Part shown: in pieces, positions 34,839 through 42,694 of the stretch | Numbering within the stretch: the first letter of the stretch is position 1 | How the letters are laid out: every line of letters starts with the position of its first letter | DNA from: Fabrea salina | Taxonomy: Eukaryota; Ciliophora; Heterotrichea; Heterotrichida; Fabreidae | DNA: 64,000 bases | NCBI GenBank assembly: GCA_022984795.1 | Contig: JALIHJ010000034.1 | Location: forward strand, 186,001 to 250,000 | Direction of reading: 5' to 3' | Translations under genes and position numbers: made by a program | Notes under the pieces: model-generated | The model's input: the letters and a program-made list of their open reading frames with translations, nothing else | The model's database searches: none | Told to the model about the DNA's origin: nothing

Positions 34839-37800
34839 ATGGAAACTAAACTTGAATTTTTGTATGCTTTTGGGTCAATGGGTTATAGAGGCATTAAGGG
34901 CGTAGTTAGCTTAACTGAAACAAACTGCATAGTATACCCAGTAGGAAGGCACATTGCAGTGAAGGACTTGGAAACCCATGACATAGACTTAATCAGAGAA
35001 CCTAGTCGAGTAACTAGAGTAACTGCTATGGCTCTTTCGCCAGAGAAAGCTCGGAGGTTCCTTGCAGTGGGGGAGTACGTTGAAGAACAAAGCACTCCTT
35101 TAGTTTCTGTGTTTGACTTGAAAAGCGGTGCTTATTTCAAAAGAATGAGGGAACTTGGGTCCTCAGAAATAGTCAATGTAGAATTCACCAGTGTAAGTTT
35201 TTCAAGTGACTCTAGACTCATTGCAGTGCTAACGGGGGCACCTGACTACACAGGCTTAGTTTGGGACTGGTACTCCCAAAAACTGATTGCAAAGCACTCT
35301 TTTGGAAGCAAAGTCACTAACCTAACTATTAGCCCTGAAGACGCTTACTGCTTGTGTTCAAGTGGCCAGAACCACTGGAGAATCTGGAAAGTTGAAGAGA
35401 AAGCATTCAAAGGCCAAAACCCTTTTTCTGGAATGGACAGAACCCAGAACTATCTAGACCATGACTGGATCGACCAAAACACTATAATAGCTATTTCTGA
35501 TGGGGGAGAGACTTATGTGGTGAGGCACTTTGAAGTAATTCAAATTATTGGAAATGTCCTTGGAAGGGGAGTGGACGCAAGCCTTACAGTAGTTAAGTGC
35601 ACTTCAAAGGGGTTCTTTGTAGGAAGCAGTTCAGGAGTAGTGGCTTACTGGACCAAACGTTCTGTGCACGAGTCAGCCCAGCTAGACAGTTTTAAGTTTG
35701 AGTTTTTGCGTTCCTTCAGCACAGGAAGGAATTCTAGTATTAACTGCTTAGCACTTTCACAATGCGGAAACAAGCTGGCTTTTTGTCACAAAAACAACGA
35801 CATAGGCTTATCTAACATTTCAGAAATAACTAACGAGGAACTAGAAGTACCTACTGAGGTGTTTTGCTCAGGGTTTCACGAAGGACCTATATCAGGTATG
35901 GACGTTGCTGTGCAAAGACCTTTGCTAGTGACTTGTTCTTACTCAGACTCAAGTGTACGGATTTGGAACTACACCACTTTCAAGTGCGAAGTGGCCAAAA
36001 AACTGAGCATGGAAAAAGAAACTACAGGGGACGTAGTGAACCGACCTATTTTGTCAGTGGCTTTCCACCCCTCAGGGTACTACTTGGCCATTGGGTTCGA
36101 AGACAAAGTAAGGATTTACCACGTTTTGTTTGAAGACTTAAAGTTCTTCAGAGAACTCAACATCAAAAACGCCACTAGTTTAAGGTTTAGCAACGGAGGG
36201 AACTTTTTAGCTGCAGGAGCTTACAAAGTAGTGTATGTGTACACGTGCTACACTCTAGAAAACATCCATATGCTCAAAATGCACACTTCTGCAGTCAACG
36301 AAGTTGGTTGGAGTTCTGACGACCAAAAACTAGTTTCTGTAGGACAAGACGGCGGGGTTTACGTGTTCGACATGTTCACTGGAGTGAAGGACCCTGAGCA
36401 CGTTTCCCGGAACACTGAGTTTACTTCTGTGACTTTCCTTGAAAACGACATGGTGGTGGCTGCTGGAATTGAAAGTGGCCATTCTTTTATTCTTGAGCAA
36501 AACAGTTCGGACTGGGTTGTACACAAAATTTCAGAGGGTGTTAGGGTGTCACAAGTACACTACTTCAAAAGCTTCCACGGACTGCCTTGTTTTCTAGGAG
36601 GGTCGCAGTCAGGAAGCATACAGCTTTTTGGAGAAGTGCCTTCTGAGTCCTTTGGAGAAGAAATAGTAGCTCACTTAGGCCCTGTGCGCAAGATCAGGAA
36701 CTCCCACGACGGCAGGTTTGTGTTTTCAGCAGGAAGTGACGGAGTGATATTTATCTACCATTTAATTGAACCAAGAGACCAACTAGTTAAGGAAGAAGAT
36801 CTGACTAAAGTAGTTGACGAAGCACTGGCAGAAGTAGTTATGGTGCCTAGGTCACAACTAGACCTGTTTAAAGTTGAAGAAGACAACATCAAACAACAAA
36901 TAGAGAACCTCCGTCAAAAAGCAGACTACTCTGTGAAGCAGAGAGAAATAAACTTTGAAGACAAACGCAAAGAAATCGAAGAAGAGCTGCTGGAAGAGTA
37001 CAACCAACTTGAGTCTGACTACGAAACCCTCAAAAACGAAAAAACCAACAGTGAAAAAAGATGGGTGGACAAAATTAGTAACTTGAAGAAAGCCCACTCT
37101 TCAGCCATAGAACACACAGAAAACCTGTACGAAAAAAAACTAAACTTAGAAGAAGAAAAGTACCTAAGTTTAGAAGACGAAAAAGCCCGACTCAAAAAAA
37201 CTTACGAAGACCAAATAACTGTGCTGCAGAGCCAAAACGAAGAAGCAGTTGAAAACTTAGCTTCAGTCTTCAAAGAGTCACTGAAAAAAGTCCAAGACGA
37301 CTACGAAGACACTAAAAAGACAGCAGACCACCTGAAACTAGTTTACGAAGAAAGACTTTCGCAACAAGAAGAAGAACACGAAACCGAAATCAAAGAAATC
37401 AAAGCTAAGTTCGACAAAGAAATCGAAGAAAAGTCCAGCGACAACATAAAACTCAGAAGAGACATTGAAATCATCACTAAAGAGCAACAAACCTTCATAG
37501 AAGAAAAAGAAACCCTCGAAAAGAAAGTCAGGAAAAAGAAAAGCACCATCAAAAACATCCAGGAAACCAAAAAAGAACTTGCCAAAACCAAAGAAAACTT
37601 AGAAGGCGAAAAAGAAGAACTCGAAGAAAGACTAATCCAAATCCAAAACCAACTCAACGAGTACAAGTCCGACATCCGAGGACTAGACAAGAAAAAACAA
37701 GTTCTTGACGCCAAGAAAAAAGAAACCTTAGAAGAAATCCAACCCAAAGACCAAGAAATCAACGAACTCAAAGAAGAACTCAAAAAACTCCACTACGAAT

Positions 37801-38588
37801 GCGACTACGAAATCAAACACAACGAAGAACTCCAAAAACGCAAAGAAGACCTAGAACAAATGCTCGACAAACACCGGAAAGAAGCTGCCAGCCTTAAGTC
37901 CAACACTCAAAGCAAACAACGCGAGTTGCGGGGCATGACCAACGAAATCTACAACATAGTTAAAGAAGGCGAACCCAAAAGTTGGATAGAAGGCATGAAA
38001 AAACTCTACCTCAAGTACGTCAAACACGAACTCAACAAAGTCAACAAAAAAGACCCCCAGTGCCTCAACGAAATGGAAGAACAACTCCAGTTCATGGAGA
38101 AGTCCATCAACTACCTCAAACACAACCAAGCCCAAACAGTCCAACGCACCAAAACTGACCTCCAAAAACGCACGGCTGAAAACTCAGAACTCATCCAAGA
38201 ACTCCACAAACTGCGCGAAGAACACGAATTCAAAGCTAAAGAAATCAAGGACAAAGAAAACCACCTCAAGTCAATGCAACAAGCTATCACAGCCAACCAA
38301 CGCCTTGAAAAGATGAACCGTAACACTAGCTCTGTCTCCATTGCCAGAAGCACCAACCCCCTTCCAGTGCCCCGACCCAACACTGCCAAAAGCAGAGCTG
38401 CACAGTCTGGAAAGATATACAAAGGACCTACTTTCGAAAGCAAAATAGTAGCTCTGCAGGACAAACAAAGAATAGCTGAACTCGTGAAGGACCTTGAAGA
38501 ACGGAAGCAAGAAAACTTCTACCTGAGGATGGAAGTCAACAAACTCAGAGACGACCTAGAAGGGGGCTCTTCTAACCTTGAGTATTAA
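34839..38588 (+). CDS. CFAP57: Cilia- and flagella-associated protein CFAP57 (WDR65)
   Basis: The protein has 1249 aa, nearly the same as human CFAP57 (about 1250). The first 650 residues are WD40 repeats making two propellers (YGIKGVVS-type start, VFDLKSGAYFKRM, ISGMDVAVQRPLLVTCSYSDSSVRIWN, LSVAFHPSGYYLAIGFEDKVRIYH, AVNEVGWSSDDQKLVSVGQDGGVYVFD). Residues of about 665-1140 and the C-terminus are a long charged coiled coil. In Chlamydomonas FAP57 spans the 96-nm repeat and holds inner dynein arms. The gene is intron-free. Its last 17 bp overlap the 3' end of the Nudix gene on the other strand. Confidence 0.96.
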   Translation: METKLEFLYAFGSMGYRGIKGVVSLTETNCIVYPVGRHIAVKDLETHDIDLIREPSRVTRVTAMALSPEKARRFLAVGEYVEEQSTPLVSVFDLKSGAYFKRMRELGSSEIVNVEFTSVSFSSDSRLIAVLTGAPDYTGLVWDWYSQKLIAKHSFGSKVTNLTISPEDAYCLCSSGQNHWRIWKVEEKAFKGQNPFSGMDRTQNYLDHDWIDQNTIIAISDGGETYVVRHFEVIQIIGNVLGRGVDASLTVVKCTSKGFFVGSSSGVVAYWTKRSVHESAQLDSFKFEFLRSFSTGRNSSINCLALSQCGNKLAFCHKNNDIGLSNISEITNEELEVPTEVFCSGFHEGPISGMDVAVQRPLLVTCSYSDSSVRIWNYTTFKCEVAKKLSMEKETTGDVVNRPILSVAFHPSGYYLAIGFEDKVRIYHVLFEDLKFFRELNIKNATSLRFSNGGNFLAAGAYKVVYVYTCYTLENIHMLKMHTSAVNEVGWSSDDQKLVSVGQDGGVYVFDMFTGVKDPEHVSRNTEFTSVTFLENDMVVAAGIESGHSFILEQNSSDWVVHKISEGVRVSQVHYFKSFHGLPCFLGGSQSGSIQLFGEVPSESFGEEIVAHLGPVRKIRNSHDGRFVFSAGSDGVIFIYHLIEPRDQLVKEEDLTKVVDEALAEVVMVPRSQLDLFKVEEDNIKQQIENLRQKADYSVKQREINFEDKRKEIEEELLEEYNQLESDYETLKNEKTNSEKRWVDKISNLKKAHSSAIEHTENLYEKKLNLEEEKYLSLEDEKARLKKTYEDQITVLQSQNEEAVENLASVFKESLKKVQDDYEDTKKTADHLKLVYEERLSQQEEEHETEIKEIKAKFDKEIEEKSSDNIKLRRDIEIITKEQQTFIEEKETLEKKVRKKKSTIKNIQETKKELAKTKENLEGEKEELEERLIQIQNQLNEYKSDIRGLDKKKQVLDAKKKETLEEIQPKDQEINELKEELKKLHYECDYEIKHNEELQKRKEDLEQMLDKHRKEAASLKSNTQSKQRELRGMTNEIYNIVKEGEPKSWIEGMKKLYLKYVKHELNKVNKKDPQCLNEMEEQLQFMEKSINYLKHNQAQTVQRTKTDLQKRTAENSELIQELHKLREEHEFKAKEIKDKENHLKSMQQAITANQRLEKMNRNTSSVSIARSTNPLPVPRPNTAKSRAAQSGKIYKGPTFESKIVALQDKQRIAELVKDLEERKQENFYLRMEVNKLRDDLEGGSSNLEY

Positions 38589-39132
38589 TTAACCCGTACC
38601 CCTCTGCAAAGGTAAACAGTCTGGAGTCTATTAAGTAGTTTTGTCTTTGTGCCAAGTCCTGGAGTTCACTTGCAAGGTTCTTCAGAGGAATCAGCTCTAC
38701 TTTGATGATTTCTTCTGAGTCAAGTGACTGTGCTGGGTTTGGGTTTTGAGCAGAATCAAGGTTCAAAACTATGTACCTCGTTGACTCAGTGCTTTTCCAA
38801 GAGTCAGTGTAAATCACAGGTCCTTCAAAAACTAAGTCTTGGGGCTTTGCAGAGTAACCTGTTTCTTCTTTCAGTTCCCTTAAAGCAGTTTCAAGGGGTT
38901 CAGAGTCTTCAGAGTCCATGAGTCCGGCAGGGAACTCCAGAACAAAGGCATCTACAGGGTACCTGTACACAGCTACTGCAACTAAAAACTTTTTGTCTAG
39001 AAAAGCCACTACTTCAACTCCGTCACTGCGCTGGGAAGAGTTGGTTCTCTTTACATACTCCCAAACGACTCCTTCTGAAACTTCGAGTTTGCGGATCTCT
39101 AGCCATTTGCCTGAGTAAATTAGTTCGTCCAT
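38572..39132 (-). CDS. Nudix hydrolase, ADP-ribose pyrophosphatase type
   Basis: The protein has 186 aa, like NUDT5. It has an N-terminal beta-region (KWLEIRKLEVSEGVVWEYVKRT) and a Nudix box AGLMDSEDSEPLETALRELKEETGY, with REL-x-EE intact for metal binding. The distance between Gly and REL is one residue longer than the canonical 23-residue box. The family cleaves ADP-ribose to AMP and ribose-5-phosphate. The stop is TAG and lies inside the CFAP57 coding region. Confidence 0.9.
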   Translation of the reverse strand: MDELIYSGKWLEIRKLEVSEGVVWEYVKRTNSSQRSDGVEVVAFLDKKFLVAVAVYRYPVDAFVLEFPAGLMDSEDSEPLETALRELKEETGYSAKPQDLVFEGPVIYTDSWKSTESTRYIVLNLDSAQNPNPAQSLDSEEIIKVELIPLKNLASELQDLAQRQNYLIDSRLFTFAEGYGLINTQG

Positions 39133-39134
39133 TA

Positions 39135-40235
39135 TTAGTTAGCATTAGTTTTCTTGAGGCAGTTTCTGAAAAACCTCTGGATTACTTTGACCTTTTTGAT
39201 TTTGTCCAAAATAGGTTTTACTGGGGCCCTTGCTTTGTAGCCCTTCCAAACAGTTTGGAGTTTTAGGGCTGCTGAGTCCAGGTTATTCTCATTTTTCATG
39301 GACTCACTAACTTTGTCTTGGTTCAAAATAGCTTCCCAAACGTAGTTTAAGTCTACTTTGGTTATTTCGCCAACAACTATGTTTGAAAAAACTTTGGGGT
39401 CTAACTTCAAACTAGGGATCTTTTTGTCTTTGCAGTCTTTAGAAACTCTTTTAAGGGCAAGTTTGAGTTCTTTCCAGTTGCTTCTGTAAAACTCCTTGAA
39501 AGTGATTAAGTTGGCGTCCTGCACAAGTTCTCCTTCGCGAATAGTTAACTTGTACTTAGGTGTTTTTCTTTTGGTGAAGACTTCTTTCTTAGGACTTTCT
39601 GGAGGTGAAGGACTGGGGTCTTGTTCTTGGTACTGAGTTTTGTTGAATAAAGAACAAGTCCGGGTTTTGGGTTTGTTTTTGTAAAACTCCCAGATGCGGA
39701 ACCTTTCTTGGAGTCTCATCTTTTTCGAGTTGAGTAACTCGTAGTTCTTAAGCAGTTGTTCTTGGTTGAACCTTTTGGGAACCATGCCTTTGTTAACTAT
39801 GTTGAAAGTTCCTTCTTCCAAAACTTGGTCAGTAATGGGAACAGGGTTAGTTTCTGGGTTGTCTCTAGTGGCCCTAGCTAGTACTTTGGGTTTAGCTAAG
39901 CTTTTAAACTTGGGTTTTGGAGAAAACTTAGGCTGTTTAATTCTGATTTTGGGTTTTTCTAAGTTAAGTTTTTCTCTAATAGCTCTGTTGGACAACTGGT
40001 TGTTGGGGTCTGAAAATATCCTTTCACGAAGAAGTTCGTTAGTTAAGCTTTTGAGTTTTAGAGTAGGGTGCACAGGAGACTTTCGTTTGGTTCTCTTAAC
40101 TAGTTCAGGTAACTTGTGAGGGCTGGTTTCTCTGTTTGATAACTGACTTAAAAAAAGACTTAAATCAACACTTTGGTGCATAGACTGCGACCTGCGCGAC
40201 ACAGCAGAACTCCTTTCGGGGTTGCTAATGAGCAT
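39135..40235 (-). CDS. IQ-motif protein, 366 aa
   Basis: A basic, largely disordered N-terminal two thirds (SKLKSLTNELLRERIFSDPNNQ region, runs such as KPKIRIKQPKFSPKPKFKSLAKPKV) is followed by a helical C-terminus with two IQ-like calmodulin-binding segments: ALKLQTVWKGYKARAP and VKVIQRFFRNCLKK. It is probably a calmodulin- or centrin-binding cytoskeletal protein. Family not recognised. It is 2 bp downstream of the Nudix start on the same strand. Confidence 0.7.
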   Translation of the reverse strand: MLISNPERSSAVSRRSQSMHQSVDLSLFLSQLSNRETSPHKLPELVKRTKRKSPVHPTLKLKSLTNELLRERIFSDPNNQLSNRAIREKLNLEKPKIRIKQPKFSPKPKFKSLAKPKVLARATRDNPETNPVPITDQVLEEGTFNIVNKGMVPKRFNQEQLLKNYELLNSKKMRLQERFRIWEFYKNKPKTRTCSLFNKTQYQEQDPSPSPPESPKKEVFTKRKTPKYKLTIREGELVQDANLITFKEFYRSNWKELKLALKRVSKDCKDKKIPSLKLDPKVFSNIVVGEITKVDLNYVWEAILNQDKVSESMKNENNLDSAALKLQTVWKGYKARAPVKPILDKIKKVKVIQRFFRNCLKKTNAN

Positions 40236-40247
40236 ATTTAATATTAG

Positions 40248-40517
40248 TTAAGCACTCTTGAAGAGAAGAATCCCTGTTTGCCCCACGTACATGTAAATAT
40301 AGTGTTTGGCTTCAAAAGTTACCTGGGCTCCAAAGTGCCTTCCCACTATGCAGTGCCAGTCAGTTTGGTAATGGCGCTCAAAAACTTCTTTAATGTAAGT
40401 GGCTATTTCTTTTTCCGTGCTTTTGTTTTGGATAGCAGTGAGGGCAGTTTCTTTGGCGAACTCCTTCATGGTTTCTTCCATCTCATCAATTTTAATAATA
40501 GGAGCAGGCTGCGCCAT
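40248..40517 (-). CDS. DYNLL: LC8-type dynein light chain
   Basis: The protein has 89 aa, exactly the LC8 size. Family blocks are intact: IATYIKEVFERHYQTDWHCIVGRHFGAQVTFEAKHYIYMYVGQTGILLFKSA. LC8 is a dimer that clamps short strands of partner proteins in dynein motors, radial spokes and many other complexes. The second helix differs from animal LC8 (NKSTEKEIA), which is common among axonemal paralogues, so it may be an outer-arm or spoke form. Confidence 0.96.
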   Translation of the reverse strand: MAQPAPIIKIDEMEETMKEFAKETALTAIQNKSTEKEIATYIKEVFERHYQTDWHCIVGRHFGAQVTFEAKHYIYMYVGQTGILLFKSA

Positions 40518-40714
40518 CGTTATTTTTATAAGTGCAAGTTGGTTCTGAGTAACTGAAATATGAGTCTTTGGAAAAAGAACTGTGCACTCAGACTGTTAAG
40601 TAGTTGTCAGAAACACTGCTTGACTCAAAGTCAGCAACTCAGTTGGATACCCCTACTGAGCAACGCCAAACTGAATAAGACATTAAATGGACAACTTCCA
40701 TAATTTACTTGGGA
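40518..40714. promoter_or_regulatory. 197 bp divergent spacer with a 13-codon upstream ORF
   Basis: This spacer separates the LC8 start (minus) from the cold-shock-domain gene (plus), and is longer than usual. An ATG at 40687 in the favoured context TTAAATGG opens a 13-codon frame ending at TAA, which overlaps the real start in another frame. It could act as a translational uORF. No intron would join the two frames, as no GT lies between them. Confidence 0.45.
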
Positions 40715-41458
40715 ATGGACCAATATAACAGTCTGATTTCAGGCCACAGCTACTCTGCGCCCAAAAAATTCGGGATAAAGACTGGCCCAGTCTTTAGTTT
40801 TGGGCTAGAAGACTACCAAATAGACACTTCTGACTCTAACCCCAATTACTACAATCAACCTACCAATCAGAATTACTTCTTCAATTCCAGACACACAAAG
40901 CCAAAGCACTTCGGGCTGGGCCAAACACAGCAGGATGCCCTTCTAAGTCCTAATTTCGGCAATCAGAATTGGGAAATAAACTCCAAAAGGTACGAAGAGT
41001 GGATGATGAACGGCAGAAACCATGGGAAGGATGAACTAGAACAGCCCAATTACTTAACTAGCACACCTCCTCCTCCAGGGTTCTGCAATACTCTCAAACC
41101 TGCTCCACCTCCGACTTTTGACCGCCCTGCTTTTAGGCTGCAACACCCTCCCAAAAAAAGCCTTGTAAAAAGAGAACTCAGAGGCACATTTGGCTTTGAG
41201 TACACTTGTCAGGACTTCTTCACAGGCAAGTTGAAGTTTTACCAACTCAAAAAAAGATTCGGGTTCATTACTTTGGACATAGACGAGTCTGACGTATTTT
41301 TGTGTGAAGATGACTTGGTACTCAGCAGCATCAACCTTAAGAAGTTCAAAGAAGACGTTATCAATAGGAAGCCTATTTACTTCACCTTCAACATGAAAAA
41401 GTACCTCGAAAACGGAAAGGAAAAACGCAAAGCTGTCAACGTCAAGATCATCGATTAA
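40715..41458 (+). CDS. Cold-shock-domain protein, 247 aa
   Basis: The start is the ATG at 40715 (MDQYNSLISG); a TTG two codons upstream is not needed. The first 155 residues are Asn/Gln/Pro-rich and disordered (NQPTNQNYFFNS, TPPPPGFCNTLKPAPPP). The C-terminal 75 residues fit a cold-shock domain: GKLKFYQLKKRFGFITLD (RNP1-like), ESDVFLCEDDL (RNP2-like), PIYFTFNMKK, KAVNVKII. It would bind single-stranded RNA or DNA in the manner of Y-box or LIN28 proteins. The key aromatic of the usual VFVH is replaced by L-C, so binding may differ. Confidence 0.78.
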   Translation: MDQYNSLISGHSYSAPKKFGIKTGPVFSFGLEDYQIDTSDSNPNYYNQPTNQNYFFNSRHTKPKHFGLGQTQQDALLSPNFGNQNWEINSKRYEEWMMNGRNHGKDELEQPNYLTSTPPPPGFCNTLKPAPPPTFDRPAFRLQHPPKKSLVKRELRGTFGFEYTCQDFFTGKLKFYQLKKRFGFITLDIDESDVFLCEDDLVLSSINLKKFKEDVINRKPIYFTFNMKKYLENGKEKRKAVNVKIID

Positions 41459-41512
41459 CTCGTTTATCTTATACATTAAATAACTATACATTCTTTAGCG
41501 GGATAATTCAAA

Positions 41513-42061
41513 ATGCCGAAAAGACTCAGAAAAACCTGCCAGATTGGCTTCCCCAGCCAAAAAATTTGCGACTCAAATGGAAACCTTTTGTCTAGGTGCT
41601 TAATATGCATGGAACTAATAGACCAGACCAAATCTAGAGGAAAACTCGACTGCTCTCACGACCAGTTTTGCTTTGACTGCATTTTGAACTGGTCCAAAGT
41701 CACTAACCAGTGCCCGCTTTGCAAAACTAGGTTCAAAAGCATCAGTGGAGAAGTTGAAGTGGAGGAAAAAGACCAAAGAGTCCCTTTCGTGGAGGACTGG
41801 ATTGTGGAAATCAGGTGTGTAGTTTGTGCATCGGACTTGGACGAACATATCATGTTGTTGTGTGACTCCTGCGACAGAGGCTTCCACACTAGTTGTTTGG
41901 GTCTCAGACACATTCCTGAAGTTGAGCACTGGTACTGTTGTGAGTGCTTAGTTATGCAGCCTTCTAGTGTTCAAAGTGACGTTTGGAACCAGATGCTGAG
42001 TGCCGCTCAAACCACAGAAAAAACTAGGAAACGCCTTAGACGCTTGAAACACTTAGAGTAA
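41513..42061 (+). CDS. RING plus PHD finger protein
   Basis: The protein has 182 aa. A RING lies at about 26-60 (CLICMELIDQTKSRGKLDCSHDQFCFDCILNWSKVTNQCPLC) and a PHD finger at about 99-145 (CVVCASDLDEHIMLLCDSCDRGFHTSCLGLRHIPEVEHWYCCEC). A short basic C-terminal helix follows (KTRKRLRRLKHL). The order RING-PHD is that of PHRF1, though the latter is ten times longer. It is a likely nuclear E3 ligase that reads histone tails. All eight metal ligands of both fingers are visible. Confidence 0.88.
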   Translation: MPKRLRKTCQIGFPSQKICDSNGNLLSRCLICMELIDQTKSRGKLDCSHDQFCFDCILNWSKVTNQCPLCKTRFKSISGEVEVEEKDQRVPFVEDWIVEIRCVVCASDLDEHIMLLCDSCDRGFHTSCLGLRHIPEVEHWYCCECLVMQPSSVQSDVWNQMLSAAQTTEKTRKRLRRLKHLE

Positions 42062-42064
42062 CAA

Positions 42065-42694
42065 TTAAAGATAAATAACAGCAATTAACAGTGTAACTGC
42101 TATCAGATGCACAGAGTGTGAGGGCTTGCTTGTTTTTCTGAAGCTTTCTTCCGTAAGGTTTCTCATGTAGTTCACGTCTTCAAAAAAGTCCTGGGTGCCT
42201 TCAGGCAGGTGATCTAGGTATGGGTGGAAGTGGATCCTCATGCTGCACTCAAGGAAGTAACTAACATTCATTGAATTGGTTAGGCTTTCGTATAAGTCGT
42301 CTCCTGGAGCCAATAGGCAGTATTTCAATCCGTCAAAGGCACACTCACAAAACCAATTATCTCTGCCTGTTAGTTTGCAGTCACTGTCCTGAGAGCACTG
42401 TCTTGTGTTTTGGTTCCGGCTTTTCTCAGAAGTAGTAATTCTATAGGGATTAGCTACAATATCAACAGTTTCTTTGTAGATGTGAAACTTGTTAGGTGGC
42501 TTGTAGTTGCAAGGAACAAGTGTGGTGTTTTCTCGGTAGGCCTGGATAATGGAATCTAAACTGCATCCGTAGTCTTTGCAGGTACCTAAAAGGATTTCGT
42601 TGTTTTCAAACTTAGCACAGTAATTCTCCTGAGTGCGGTTGGACCTCATCACAGGGCACGCAGAAGCACCTAGTGCTAGAATTATCAAAATCAT
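42065..42694 (-). CDS. Secreted, probably GPI-anchored protein, 209 aa
   Basis: The signal peptide is MILIILALGASA. The mature part is Cys-rich with N-glycosylation sites (RSNRTQENYC, RENTTLVPC, MRNLTEES) and a block CSQDSDCKLTGRDNWFCECAFDGLKYCLL that should be disulfide-bonded. A hydrophobic C-terminus (SHSVHLIAVTLLIAVIYL) fits a GPI signal. The family was not recognised; it is unlike the DOMON group. Its ATG shares one base with the TAA of the upstream MORN gene. Confidence 0.75.
   Translation of the reverse strand: MILIILALGASACPVMRSNRTQENYCAKFENNEILLGTCKDYGCSLDSIIQAYRENTTLVPCNYKPPNKFHIYKETVDIVANPYRITTSEKSRNQNTRQCSQDSDCKLTGRDNWFCECAFDGLKYCLLAPGDDLYESLTNSMNVSYFLECSMRIHFHPYLDHLPEGTQDFFEDVNYMRNLTEESFRKTSKPSHSVHLIAVTLLIAVIYL

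Noticed and set aside
37343-37783. Long minus-strand ORFs opposite the CFAP57 coiled coil
   Set aside because: They are antisense shadows of GAA/AAG-rich coding sequence, giving Ser/Phe/Leu-rich low-complexity products.
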